Assembly (NCBI RefSeq): GCF_003605755.1
Contig: NZ_RAHJ01000018.1
Location: 372,001-436,000, forward strand
DNA: 64,000 bases
Reading direction: 5' to 3'
Source of the DNA: Tsuneonella suprasediminis
Lineage (GTDB): Bacteria; Pseudomonadota; Alphaproteobacteria; Sphingomonadales; Sphingomonadaceae
The notes beneath the pieces were generated by a model, which was not told the DNA's origin, did not search any database, and worked only from the letters and a program-made list of their open reading frames with translations. This document shows positions 17,376 to 26,060 of the stretch, piece by piece. The translations under genes and the position numbers were made by a program. Numbering within the stretch: position 1 is the first letter of the stretch; each line of letters begins with the position of its first letter.

Positions 17376-18532
17376 TCCGCCTTTCGTCGGCCGCGCGCGC
17401 CGCTATCCCCGCCATTGCCACCATGGCGATTGCGGCGGCAGCGTGGCTGTCCGCTCTGTCGCCCGCGTACGCGCAACCGGGGGGCGCGGTGAGTGCCGCG
17501 ATTGCGCGCTGCGAAGCGGGTGACAGAGCGGCTTGCGGCGAAGCGGGCATGGCGCTGTCCGACACAGCCAGCCCGGCATACGATGCGTTTCTGAGCCTGC
17601 GGTTCCTGCAACAGGCGTGCGCGGCCAGTCAGGCCCCGGCCTGCGGGCGGCTGGCGCTGATCTTCTTCGCGGGGGAAGGGGATGTCGAGCGCGATCTGCC
17701 CAGCGCCGCCAATTTCGCCCAACGCGCCTGTGCAGAACAGGATCGCGACGGCTGCGAAGTGGCCGAAGCGGTGTTTGCCGACAGTGCATCGCCGCTGTTC
17801 GATGCGGAACAGGCGCTGCACTGTCGCCGGGTGAACTGCGACAGCGGCAACCGGCAGTCGTGCATCGATCTGGCGCATATTTATTACACGTTCGACGATT
17901 ATCTGCCCGCGGAACAGATCGCACTCAACGCCTGCCGCCCTGCCGATCCGGCAAGTGCGGACATCTGCCGGTTCGGCAATCAGTTGCAGGCCCGCCGGCA
18001 CAAGATCGAGGCGGAGCAGCAAGCAAAGAAGCAGGCCGCGCTGGATGCACAGGCGCAACGGAATGCGGTGTTCGATGCCTTCATGCAGCGGCGCGATTAT
18101 GACGGGGCGCTGTATTACGCACTCTATCGCACGCGTTCGAAATCGCAGGCGGAGACCGCTGTGATGGCGGCAGCGCGCGCGGGGGCGATGTCGCGCATTT
18201 TCGAAGACCATCTCTACGTGCTGGAATACTGGTTCCCCAGCGGCGCCATCGCCGGAATCGTCGCGTCGGAAATGGCGAAGCGCAAGCGCGGTCGTGGCAA
18301 CGACTGCGGCATCTGGAACTGCACCAATATGCCCGGCGCCAGCACGCGCCGGTGGCAGGCGGCGGGCGGATCGCGCGGGTCGGGGTATCGCTCATCGTCG
18401 GGCGGCAGTTCGTTCACACCGGTCCGCGTACCGAGCAGCGCGCAGATCGCGAAGCAGACCCGCGACCGATACCGATCGTACAATTGCACTGGCAGCAGGC
18501 GGCTCTCCAGCAGCCACCCGACCTGCCAATAA
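17366..18532 (+). CDS. Exported cysteine-rich Sel1/Hcp-like repeat protein, divergent
   Basis: 388 aa with a signal peptide (cleavage near SPAYAQP). Residues about 45-210 hold four or five helix-pair units with regularly spaced cysteines (CEAGDRAACGEAGMALSD, CAASQAPACGRLALIFFAGE, CAEQDRDGCEVAEAVFAD, CRRVNCDSGNRQSCIDLAH), the pattern of disulfide-bridged Helicobacter cysteine-rich proteins. A charged, Gln-rich helix follows, then a Gly/Ser/Arg-rich tail with several cysteines. Such solenoids are known to bind proteins or peptides; Hcp proteins also bind beta-lactams. The start ATG lies 10 bases before the previous stop codon ends. Confidence 0.82.
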   Translation: MLVIRLSSAARAAIPAIATMAIAAAAWLSALSPAYAQPGGAVSAAIARCEAGDRAACGEAGMALSDTASPAYDAFLSLRFLQQACAASQAPACGRLALIFFAGEGDVERDLPSAANFAQRACAEQDRDGCEVAEAVFADSASPLFDAEQALHCRRVNCDSGNRQSCIDLAHIYYTFDDYLPAEQIALNACRPADPASADICRFGNQLQARRHKIEAEQQAKKQAALDAQAQRNAVFDAFMQRRDYDGALYYALYRTRSKSQAETAVMAAARAGAMSRIFEDHLYVLEYWFPSGAIAGIVASEMAKRKRGRGNDCGIWNCTNMPGASTRRWQAAGGSRGSGYRSSSGGSSFTPVRVPSSAQIAKQTRDRYRSYNCTGSRRLSSSHPTCQ

Positions 18533-18552
18533 ACCGAAAATGGGGTGAGACG

Positions 18553-19656
18553 ATGAAGAAGAACATGCCGATCGCGGCACTGGCATTATTGATGGCGGCG
18601 CTGATCGCCGGGCCGGCCAGTGCACAGGCCAATCCCAATTCACCGGCAGAGCGGGCGTGCAAGGCGCGGTACGACGATATTTCCCGCAATCTCAATTCCA
18701 CCCGCCCCGATAAACGCCGGGTCAGCGACGAAGAAATCGGCTGGGCCTTGCGGTATGAACAGGTGAACAAGGCAGGCAAGCCATGTTCCGAAGCCGATCA
18801 ATCGCCGCAGCAGGCCACGGCATCGGCCAAGCCGGAAGCGCAGGCAGTGCGAATGGTCGAAGCGGGCGGCACCGGCAATGCGATGGAAGGGCAGAAAGCC
18901 TACAACTCCGGCGATTTCGCTACGGCCCGCACGAAATATCGCGCCGGGTGCATGACCGATGGCAACGCCGCCGCCTGCACCAATCTGGGCGCGATGGCGC
19001 GCACTGGCAAAGGCGGGGCGAAAGACCTGCCGCTGGCCCGCAGCGCATATCAGCGCGGCTGCGCCAAGGGCATGGCCGAAGCGTGCGAAAACTATGGCTC
19101 CATGCTGAAGAACGGTGTCGGCGGGCCGAAGGATTTTGCCGGAGCAATCGCTCCGCTGACCACTGCCTGCAACGCCAAAATGGCTACGTCGTGCTATGAT
19201 CTGGGCACCAGCTATTTCTATGGCCGGGTGGGCAACGGGCCGGATTATGCCAGGGCGCGGCAATATCTGGCCAAGGCGTGCCCCGGCTATGCCGCCGATG
19301 GCTGCTATGCGCTGGCGATCCTGCAACGCGATGGCAAGGGCGGCGCGGTCGATCTGGCCGGTGCGGCCAAGGCATTTGCCCTGTCGTGCGAAGCGGGCAA
19401 ATCCGACGGCTGCCTCGAATATGGCGTGGCGCAATATGGCGGCGCGGGGATCAGGATCGATATGGCCGGTGCCCGCAGCAGTTTCGGCAAGGCGTGCAAT
19501 ACCGGCAATGCCGGGGCCTGCATGAACGCAGCGATCATGTCGCGCGAAGGGCAGGGCGGTGCGCGCGATCCGGCGGCAGCGAAGCGGTATTTCAACCTCG
19601 GTTGCAAACTGGGCATTCAGGAAGGCTGCAAGCTGGCCGGGCAGGTGGGCGCATGA
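18553..19656 (+). CDS. Exported Sel1-like repeat protein
   Basis: 367 aa with a signal peptide (MKKNMPIAALALLMAALIAG, cleavage after ASA). From about residue 110 there are six or seven 36-residue Sel1-like units, each with paired cysteines, such as CTNLGAMARTGKGG, CENYGSMLKNGVGG, CYALAILQRDGKGG and CMNAAIMSREGQGG. This is the clearest Sel1/Hcp protein of the operon. Predicted location: periplasm, with disulfides formed there. The start has GGGGTGAGACG before it; a longer frame upstream lies within the previous gene. The stop overlaps the next ATG. Confidence 0.9.
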   Translation: MKKNMPIAALALLMAALIAGPASAQANPNSPAERACKARYDDISRNLNSTRPDKRRVSDEEIGWALRYEQVNKAGKPCSEADQSPQQATASAKPEAQAVRMVEAGGTGNAMEGQKAYNSGDFATARTKYRAGCMTDGNAAACTNLGAMARTGKGGAKDLPLARSAYQRGCAKGMAEACENYGSMLKNGVGGPKDFAGAIAPLTTACNAKMATSCYDLGTSYFYGRVGNGPDYARARQYLAKACPGYAADGCYALAILQRDGKGGAVDLAGAAKAFALSCEAGKSDGCLEYGVAQYGGAGIRIDMAGARSSFGKACNTGNAGACMNAAIMSREGQGGARDPAAAKRYFNLGCKLGIQEGCKLAGQVGA

Positions 19657-20105
19657 TCCGCGCAGCAACATTCGCGCTGGCAGCGGTGGCGGCATTGGGT
19701 GCCGCTCAGCCGGGTAGCGCCAGCGAACAGGGCGCACGCGATGCCGCCACCCACAACGCCTTGTACGAAGACGCAAAGAAACTCGGCCTGTCGCCTCAGT
19801 CGGTTTCGGAAATGTACGAATGCGCGGCGATGTGGGACCGCTGGATCTATATCGTCGAAAGCGCGGCAGATGCCGATTTCGTACAGGCGCTGCATCCCGA
19901 ACTCTCGGTCGGCAATGCCAAAGCGCGGCGTATCAAATGGACGCGCGAGGCCCGCCGGTTCGTCGATGCAGACCATGACGAAGACTATCTGGCAGAAAAC
20001 AAGGCCGATGCCGAAAGCGAGGCCGACCGGCGATACACCCGCTATGCCAACGGTGAAGAGCGCGGGTTGAAGGTGATGATGGAATATCTGGGGATATGCC
20101 AGTGA
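19653..20105 (+). CDS. Small exported protein of unknown function
   Basis: 150 aa with a signal peptide (MIRAATFALAAVAALGAAQ, cleavage near GSAS). The mature part is helical and charged (QSVSEMYECAAMWDRWIYIV, DHDEDYLAENKADAESEA, EERGLKVMMEYLGICQ) and has two cysteines, one near each end, that could pair. No family recognised. It resembles the product of 16072 in size, export and cysteine count, but I cannot show homology. Its start overlaps the stop of the Sel1 gene, and its end overlaps the next gene by 10 bases. Confidence 0.78.
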   Translation: MIRAATFALAAVAALGAAQPGSASEQGARDAATHNALYEDAKKLGLSPQSVSEMYECAAMWDRWIYIVESAADADFVQALHPELSVGNAKARRIKWTREARRFVDADHDEDYLAENKADAESEADRRYTRYANGEERGLKVMMEYLGICQ

Positions 20106-20941
20106 CCGGGTGGCATAGGCCCTGCTTGCTCGCCGCGCTGCTGGCCCCGGTCGGTCTGGCGCAACCGGCGCTGGCGCAGGAAGTGACCGGCGATGGCGAG
20201 ATTGCTTACGTCGATCAGGTCGAAACCGTGCTCGTCTGCCCCGACGGCAAATATCAGAGCGGGTGCGACGAATCCGATCTGATCCGCGCGGTGGAGCGGA
20301 TCGAAGACCTGCCGACCGATATCGAAACCCGCTGCCTCTATGAAACGAAGGCGCGGTGTTACCCGGTGGCGTTCGGGCGCATCATCACTGTCGAACAAGG
20401 GCGCCCGCTGACCTGGCAGCATATGGTGCTCTATCCCGAAGACGGGCCACGGGTCGAAATGATGGCGATCCTCGAAGGGGTGACTGCCAACGATTTGTAT
20501 GTGCTGGTCGCGCGGCAGACAGAGGGGTGGTTCGCGCCGCCGCAACTGGTGGAAAACACCAACGAACTGATGCTGCTTCACGGACCGGGCCGCACCGGCG
20601 GCACCGGCATGGGCAATGCCGATATCGTCCTCTCCCGCCACGAACAGGGATGGACCACGTTCGATGTCAACGAACTGCTTTTCGAAGCGGAGCAGATGCT
20701 GCCGGCCGGGTTTTCGCTGGCGAGCGGAGTGAACTTCGATTTCCGCGAGATGTTCGTGGCCGTGCCGGTGAAGCGCGAGAGCGACGGCGGTTGCTGCGCC
20801 ACCGGCGGCACGGCCTTCATCGACCTGGCAATGCCTGCGGGCAATCTGATGAACGTGGCTTCCATCACATTCAACGAAACAAAGCCGGTCGAAACCCACC
20901 GGATACAGGCACCCGGCAGCGAGGCGAATACACATGAATAA
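20096..20941 (+). CDS. Exported protein of unknown function
   Basis: 281 aa with a signal peptide (CLLAALLAPVGLAQPALAQ). The mature protein appears beta-rich with scattered cysteines (VLVCPDGKYQSGCDES, ETRCLYETKARCYPV, DGGCCATGGTAF). Strands such as MVLYPEDGPRVEMMAILEGV and NDLYVLVARQTEGWF suggest a sandwich fold. No family recognised. The start may be ATG 20096 or GTG 20102; both lie inside the previous gene's end. It is the fifth exported orphan or repeat protein in a continuous overlapping series. Confidence 0.78.
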   Translation: MPVTGWHRPCLLAALLAPVGLAQPALAQEVTGDGEIAYVDQVETVLVCPDGKYQSGCDESDLIRAVERIEDLPTDIETRCLYETKARCYPVAFGRIITVEQGRPLTWQHMVLYPEDGPRVEMMAILEGVTANDLYVLVARQTEGWFAPPQLVENTNELMLLHGPGRTGGTGMGNADIVLSRHEQGWTTFDVNELLFEAEQMLPAGFSLASGVNFDFREMFVAVPVKRESDGGCCATGGTAFIDLAMPAGNLMNVASITFNETKPVETHRIQAPGSEANTHE

Positions 20942-22166
20942 GCCATTCAAGACAGCGATACGGGTAGCTCTGGCAGCGGCGCTGGCGATGGCGTTGCCTG
21001 CTGGCGCGAATGCTCAGGCGCAAACCACGGCGCAGCAGCAACAGATGCAGCAGCAGATCCGCCAGTTTGCCAACATGTACATGGTGACGGACTATGCCCT
21101 CGGCGCCAACGAAAATTGCGACCTGTTCACGCTTGGCGAATATCGCGGCTTGCGGGTGTTTCGCGATCTGCTGCGATCCGATCTCGGCAAAGTGCTGAAG
21201 AAGGAGCAGGTCGATCAACTGAGCCTGTACGACAAAGCAAAGGCCGAATGGAAAGGGTGCCTCGCCCGCGCGAGCCATCCCAAGCAGTGGAAGACGATTG
21301 AGGACGCGCATGTGATGGCGCTGGCGATGATTGCGGCCCCTTCGAATATCGCCAGCGATTCCAAAACCTGCAAAGTGGACGGGGTGTACCAGGCGCTCAA
21401 TCCGACCGAATGGAGGTTCGCGCGCACGGCCTCGGAAAGCGCAGCCGTTATCGCCAAGCGACGGACGGATTACGATGCGTTGACGAAGGAGTTCGCTGCG
21501 ATCATCGACCGGCAGTGCCAGAAAGGCGTGTCGCAGATGATGCAGCCGGGATACGATTCGATCCTGCTGACAGAAGAAAACAATCTGTATCTCCAGAAAG
21601 GCAAAAAGCCGGTTCAGGTGTTCACATCGGTCGGCACCTACATCTCCGCCACCCCGATTTCGGCGGACATGGGAGCGTGGCGCTCGCGGCTTGGTAGCTT
21701 TCTTGGCACCCGCCCATCGCGGGGCCTGAACGTCTATCGCGTGCTCGACCGGGGGGATAAGCCGGTGGTGTTCTTCCACCTCTCCCGCCCCGGCACATTC
21801 GATCCGCACGGCAAGATACTGGTTGCCCGGCAGGGCGGCTGGATCGCCAGATTACGGAGCAATGTGGACGAAGTCGCGCTGAACCTGCCCGATGGATCGC
21901 GCATTGCGCTGACCAAGCAATCGGGCAGCGGCACCAACGTAATCGGCTCATCGGAATTCGTCCTGCCGCCCGATGGCAAAGCGAAGCTGGCGCGGCTGAG
22001 CGACGATGCGGCGGTCACGGTATCCTATCGCATGAATGGCAAGGAATGGACGCCATTCCTCGAAATCGGGCGCGACCCACCGGTGCAGAGCCAGAAAATG
22101 GGCAATATCCGCAAGGCGCTGATCTGGGCGAATGCGCCGATGCCTGCGAAGGAGGGCCGGCTGTGA
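20934..22166 (+). CDS. Exported Gln-rich protein of unknown function
   Basis: 410 aa with a signal peptide (AIRVALAAALAMALPAGANA). A short Gln-rich stretch follows (TTAQQQQMQQQIRQF, residues 31-45), then a helical domain to about 200 with four cysteines (NENCDLFTLGEY, WKGCLARASH, SKTCKVDGVYQ, RQCQKGVSQMM). A beta-rich C-terminal half follows (VQVFTSVGTYISATPI, KPVVFFHLSRPGTFD, AAVTVSYRMNGKEW). No family recognised. The ATG overlaps the preceding stop by 8 bases, and the stop overlaps the GTG of the last gene. Confidence 0.78.
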   Translation: MNKPFKTAIRVALAAALAMALPAGANAQAQTTAQQQQMQQQIRQFANMYMVTDYALGANENCDLFTLGEYRGLRVFRDLLRSDLGKVLKKEQVDQLSLYDKAKAEWKGCLARASHPKQWKTIEDAHVMALAMIAAPSNIASDSKTCKVDGVYQALNPTEWRFARTASESAAVIAKRRTDYDALTKEFAAIIDRQCQKGVSQMMQPGYDSILLTEENNLYLQKGKKPVQVFTSVGTYISATPISADMGAWRSRLGSFLGTRPSRGLNVYRVLDRGDKPVVFFHLSRPGTFDPHGKILVARQGGWIARLRSNVDEVALNLPDGSRIALTKQSGSGTNVIGSSEFVLPPDGKAKLARLSDDAAVTVSYRMNGKEWTPFLEIGRDPPVQSQKMGNIRKALIWANAPMPAKEGRL

Positions 22167-23329
22167 GCGCGCTGATCCTTCGTTTCCTCGCGCCGGTTGT
22201 GCTGATCACGCTCGGCCTTGCTCCTCTCCCTGTACAGGCGACGGAGCCTGCCGCCGATCCTGCCCCGGCTGCCGATCCGGCCACCGGGTGCGAGGCCGAT
22301 CGCAACGGGCGGGCCTGTCTCGATCAGGCGATCCGGCTCTATCATGGCAAGGATATCGCGCAGGATTACACCGCTTCCCGCCGGTTCGCGGCCAGGGCTT
22401 GCGCGCTGGAGGAAATGCTGGGCTGCAACTACCTCGGCGCACTGCTGGAAGATGGGCTGGGTGGCCCGGTCGATGTGCCCGGCGCGGTGCGGAATTACCG
22501 CCGCGCGTGTGATGGCGGCTATAGCGGGGCGTGTCACAATCTGGGGCAGACGCTGTATGAAAACGCAGTGAAAGGCTCCCCCGAACTGGCAGATGCCCGT
22601 GCCGCCTTTGTCAAAGGGTGCGAGGCCAGCATCCCGGATTCGTGCAACAATTATGCCGTGATGATGAAATTCGGGGAAGGCGGGCCACAGGATCTGGTCG
22701 GCGCGGTGTCGATGTTCGAGGCGGTGTGCGAAGAAGGCAAGAACGTCGATGCCTGCGCCAATCAGGGTTACATGCTGATAATGGGCGAAGGCATCGCGAA
22801 AGACCCGGCCCGCGCGGCAAAGCTGCTGAGCGGTGCGTGCGAACAAGGCTCCACTTTCGCCTGCGACAATTACGGGCTGATTCTCGTCAACGGTCTTGCC
22901 GGGGATCGCGATCCGTCGCGTGCGAAATCGCTGTTTGCCGCTGCCTGCAAGAGCGGTGAAACCAACGCCTGCTACAATCTGGGTGAAGTGCTGATAGACG
23001 ATCTGGCCGGGGCGAAAGATCTGCCCGCCGCCCGCGCCGCTTACAGCACAGCCTGCGATGGCGGCATCGTCAGCGCGTGCAGCAAACTGGCGCAGATGAA
23101 GTTCGATGGTCAGGGCGGCCCGCAGGATCGCCCCGCCGCGCGGCAGATGTATGCCGACCTGTGCAGCGGCGGCGATGCCCGTTCTTGCATGACCTTCAAC
23201 GTGCTGGCCGAATTGGGCGAAGGCGGCCCACGTGACCGTGCGGCATCGAACCACGCGCTGGAAAAGGGATGCAGCCTTGGTCATGAGATCGCCTGTTCGG
23301 CGCTGAAGATACGCCAGGGCGAGAAATAG
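22163..23329 (+). CDS. Exported Sel1-like repeat protein, last gene of operon
   Basis: 388 aa. The GTG start overlaps the previous stop and gives a good signal peptide (SALILRFLAPVVLITLGLAP, cleavage after VQA). Eight or nine Sel1-like units cover residues about 45-385, most starting with a cysteine that precedes the second helix: CNYLGALLEDGLGG, CNNYAVMMKFGEGG, CANQGYMLIMGEG, CDNYGLILVNGLAG, CYNLGEVLIDDLAG, CMTFNVLAELGEGG. The repeat pattern closely matches that of the 18553 product, so they are paralogues. Predicted periplasmic solenoid for protein or peptide binding. Confidence 0.9.
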   Translation: MSALILRFLAPVVLITLGLAPLPVQATEPAADPAPAADPATGCEADRNGRACLDQAIRLYHGKDIAQDYTASRRFAARACALEEMLGCNYLGALLEDGLGGPVDVPGAVRNYRRACDGGYSGACHNLGQTLYENAVKGSPELADARAAFVKGCEASIPDSCNNYAVMMKFGEGGPQDLVGAVSMFEAVCEEGKNVDACANQGYMLIMGEGIAKDPARAAKLLSGACEQGSTFACDNYGLILVNGLAGDRDPSRAKSLFAAACKSGETNACYNLGEVLIDDLAGAKDLPAARAAYSTACDGGIVSACSKLAQMKFDGQGGPQDRPAARQMYADLCSGGDARSCMTFNVLAELGEGGPRDRAASNHALEKGCSLGHEIACSALKIRQGEK

Positions 23330-23389
23330 CGGGAGGCGGCAGCACTTTCCCCTTTCGTCCCACTGTCGCCAGCGATGCTAATCGCTTGC

Positions 23390-23406
23390 CAAATTGTGCA
23401 AATTTG
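23390..23406. promoter_or_regulatory. Candidate TetR operator
   Basis: CAAATT-N5-AATTTG, a perfect 6-bp inverted repeat, lies 60 bases upstream of the TetR-family gene. Autoregulation through such a site is usual in the family. It is in a locally AT-rich stretch suitable for a promoter. Confidence 0.45.
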
Positions 23407-23466
23407 TATGAAAGAAGCCCCATAAGGCTGGTTATTCAACGCAAGCGGCCATGCATGGGGGAGAAT

Positions 23467-24114
23467 ATGGCATCACGTAGCGTGGCAACAGGCCGCGCGC
23501 GGGGCGATCCGGCGAATTCGGAATCCGCGCAGCAACTGGTGCAGGCCGCAATCGATCTGATGCGCGAACGCGACACACTGGATGTGTCGTTCGTCGATAT
23601 TGCCGAGCGGGCAGGGCACCCGCAGGGCCTGATCGGATATTATTTCGGCAACAAACAGGGGCTGCTGGTCGCCGCGCTCGAACGCAGCATCGCCCGCGCG
23701 CTGGCCCAACTGGAAAGCCTGCTCGCTGCCGATTACGATCCGGTCGAAAAGATGCGGATGCATCTGAACGGTATTGCCGAGGCATATTACCGCTTCCCGT
23801 TTTTCAACCGACTGTTGCAGGCGATGGTCCGCGATGGTTCCCCCGAATATGCCGCCCGGCTGACGCAGCGGCTGATCCAGCCGATGATGGATGCACAGGC
23901 AGCGATCATCGACGCCGGGGTGGCGCAAGGGGTGTTTCGTCCGGTCGATAAGAAGCTGTTCTATTTCGCAACAGTGGGCGCGGCAGACGGGCTGAATGCG
24001 GCGCGCTTTATCCTCGGTGGGGCGTTGGGGCAGGAAATCGACGCCGAATCCAGCAAGCGCAATGCCGCGGCGATCATCGATTTCTTCCTCGCCGGCCTGA
24101 TGAGCAGGGATTGA
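23467..24114 (+). CDS. TetR-family transcriptional regulator
   Basis: 215 aa. The N-terminal helix-turn-helix (residues about 18-65) includes VQAAIDLMRERDTLDVSFVD, IAERAGHPQGLIGYYFGNKQ and GLLVAALERSIARAL. The rest is an all-helical ligand/dimer domain of the usual size. I chose ATG 23467 because GGGGGAG precedes it at ideal distance. It is followed after 145 bases by an acyl-CoA dehydrogenase gene in the same direction, which suggests control of fatty acid or acyl-CoA degradation, but no shared operator was found. Confidence 0.88.
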   Translation: MASRSVATGRARGDPANSESAQQLVQAAIDLMRERDTLDVSFVDIAERAGHPQGLIGYYFGNKQGLLVAALERSIARALAQLESLLAADYDPVEKMRMHLNGIAEAYYRFPFFNRLLQAMVRDGSPEYAARLTQRLIQPMMDAQAAIIDAGVAQGVFRPVDKKLFYFATVGAADGLNAARFILGGALGQEIDAESSKRNAAAIIDFFLAGLMSRD

Positions 24115-24259
24115 TCGCGGCGCGCTGGCGATCATGGCGCGGCACCGGTTTCGAAATATGGGTATGGCCAGCGGTCTGCGGTTGGACTAGGTATTCTTTC
24201 GCAACCCGGCTCGATATCGGGGGCTGCGTATGCCGCGCAGCGGGGACGAGAGGATTATT

Positions 24260-25447
24260 ATGAGCGAAGCGACCGTCAATCCCGGCATGGACCCGGAACT
24301 GTTCGAACAGTTCATCGACCAGCTCGACCGCTATGTTCGCGAACGCCTGATCCCGGCGGAACGCGAAGTGATCGAAAACGATCGCATCCCCGACGATATC
24401 GTTCAGGAAATGAAGGATATGGGGCTGTTCGGGCTTTCTATTCCCGAAGAGTTCGGCGGTGCTGGGCTGAACACCACGCAATATGCCCGCACAGTGAAAA
24501 CCATCGCCTATGCCGCGCCAGCCTATCGTTCGATCTTCTCGATCAATATCGGGATGTTCAATTCCGCGATCAAAAACGGCGGGACAGACGCGCAGAAGGC
24601 CGAATGGTGGCCCCGCATCGCCGGGGGCGAAATCGCCTGTTTCGGCCTGACAGAGCCGGGATCGGGCAGCGACAGCGCGGCGATGGCGACAACTGCGCGC
24701 CCCGATCCAGATGGCAACGGCTGGATATTGAACGGCACCAAACGCTACATCACCAATGCCCCGCACGCGCAGGTCGGCCTGATCATGGCGCGCACGGAGA
24801 AAGAGAATCTGCCCAAGAACGCGCATGTTTCCGCATTCATCGTGTCGATGGATGCGCCGGGCGTGTCGGTCGGCAGCCCGGACAAGAAAATGGGGCAGGC
24901 AGGCAGCCATATCGCAGATATCATGCTCGACGATGTGCACGTGCCGGGCGACGCGCTGCTGGGTGGGGAAACCGGCAAAGGTTTCGTGTTCGCGATGAAG
25001 AGCCTCGACAACGGGCGTATTTCGGTGGGCGCGGCCAGCACCGGCTATGCCCGCCGCGCGCTCGACAGTGCCTTGCGCTATGCGACGGAGCGCAAGGCGT
25101 TTGGCGAACCGATTGCCAACTTTCAGCTGATCCAGCAGATGCTGGCTGAAAGCGAGACGGAGATCTACGCCGCCGAATGCATGATGGCCGACGTAACCGC
25201 GCGCGCCGACCGGGGGGAGAATATCCTGCGAAAAGCCGCGGCATTCAAAGTGTTCGCCAGCGAAATGTGCGGCCGGGTGGTAGACCGCGTGGTGCAGATA
25301 TACGGCGGCGCGGGCTATCTGGCGGAGTACGATGCAGAGCGGTTTTTCCGCGATGCCCGCATCTATCGCATCTACGAAGGCACCACGCAGATCCTCCAGC
25401 TCCAGATCGCCAAACACATGCTGCGCGAATTCGCCGCGCAGGGGTGA
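24260..25447 (+). CDS. Acyl-CoA dehydrogenase
   Basis: 395-aa cytoplasmic FAD enzyme that oxidises acyl-CoA to trans-2-enoyl-CoA, passing electrons to ETF. Family motifs are present: IACFGLTEPGSGSDSAAM (the FAD and substrate signature), KRYITNAPHAQVGLIMARTE, the central VSVGSPDKKMGQAGSH and the C-terminal VVDRVVQIYGGAGYLAEY with RIYRIYEGTTQILQLQIAKH. The catalytic glutamate is probably that in YEGTTQI. Start ATG 24260 has a GAGAGGA site. Chain-length preference cannot be read. It is probably linked to the TetR gene upstream. Confidence 0.92.
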   Translation: MSEATVNPGMDPELFEQFIDQLDRYVRERLIPAEREVIENDRIPDDIVQEMKDMGLFGLSIPEEFGGAGLNTTQYARTVKTIAYAAPAYRSIFSINIGMFNSAIKNGGTDAQKAEWWPRIAGGEIACFGLTEPGSGSDSAAMATTARPDPDGNGWILNGTKRYITNAPHAQVGLIMARTEKENLPKNAHVSAFIVSMDAPGVSVGSPDKKMGQAGSHIADIMLDDVHVPGDALLGGETGKGFVFAMKSLDNGRISVGAASTGYARRALDSALRYATERKAFGEPIANFQLIQQMLAESETEIYAAECMMADVTARADRGENILRKAAAFKVFASEMCGRVVDRVVQIYGGAGYLAEYDAERFFRDARIYRIYEGTTQILQLQIAKHMLREFAAQG

Positions 25448-25514
25448 GGCCGGGGGCGGGGGCGTTCTGCTCCGTCTCGCCTCCGTGCCTGTCCCGGCAC
25501 CCGCCCGCAACGCT

Positions 25515-25636
25515 CGTCATTGCGAACGGAGTGACGTAATCCATGGACCGAGGGCGCAGCCCATCGCGTGTGTTGTGGCCGGGGGCGAAGTGCGGGTCAT
25601 GGATTGCCACGTCGCCTGCGGCTCCTCGCAATGACG
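25515..25636. repeat. REPIN/MITE-like palindromic element
   Basis: A 122-bp element. The left end is CGTCATTGCGAACGGAGTGA and the right end is the inverted form TCCTCGCAATGACG, so both termini read CGTCATTGCGA outward. The internal halves carry AATCCATGG and CATGGATTG. It has no coding capacity. Similar elements occur at 26061, 55754 and 57664. Confidence 0.7.
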
Positions 25637-25816
25637 AGGGGAGGGGGTGGGCGTGATAGTATTGACCCAAGCATCGGAAGTGCGGGCCCAAATCCACTCC
25701 GTGCCTTCGTGCCTTCGTGTGACAAGCCTCCGCCCGCCTCCCCTCCATCGCGGCGGTTGTGGCCGGGGAAGGGCGGCCCTTGGATTGCCACGTCGCCTGC
25801 GGCTCCTCGCAATGGC
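25515..25816. repeat. 302-bp duplicated unit, copy 1
   Basis: Nearly identical over its whole length to 26061-26362, with a few substitutions and small indels. It starts CGTCATTGCGAACGGAGTGA and ends in a half-element reading TCCTCGCAATGGCG. The distance between copy starts is 546 bases. Confidence 0.8.
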
Positions 25817-25872
25817 GAGGGGAGGGGGTGGGCGTGGCTGCCAGCCAATCGGCATGCTCCACTAACATCGTC

Positions 25873-25894
25873 ACCCCGGCCTCCGAGCCGGGGT
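25873..25894. terminator. GC-rich hairpin ACCCCGGC-N6-GCCGGGGT
   Basis: A perfect 8-bp stem with a 6-base loop, followed by CCAGCTTT. The same hairpin, loop included, is found at 57787-57808. It may act as a transcription terminator or be part of a dispersed repeat family. Confidence 0.5.
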
Positions 25895-25931
25895 CCAGCT
25901 TTCACTGGCGCCGCGTTGGAAAAAAGCGGGG

Positions 25932-25950
25932 CCCCGGATCAGGTCCGGGG
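25932..25950. terminator. GC-rich hairpin CCCCGGA-N5-TCCGGGG
   Basis: A perfect 7-bp stem around TCAGG. It lies 38 bases after the previous hairpin. There is no T-run, so it may be a repeat-family stem rather than a terminator. Confidence 0.4.
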
Positions 25951-26060
25951 CGACGTGGGTGGGGAGTGGGTCCGTTCCGCTTTGCCTCACCTCCGTGCCT
26001 GCCGTGTCACCGTGGCCCTTGAGCCAGAGGCCGGACTACCCGCACCCCCGCCTTGCCACT

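Noticed and set aside
24074-25510. 478-codon open frame on the minus strand
   Set aside because: Antisense to the acyl-CoA dehydrogenase gene with clear family motifs on the other strand.
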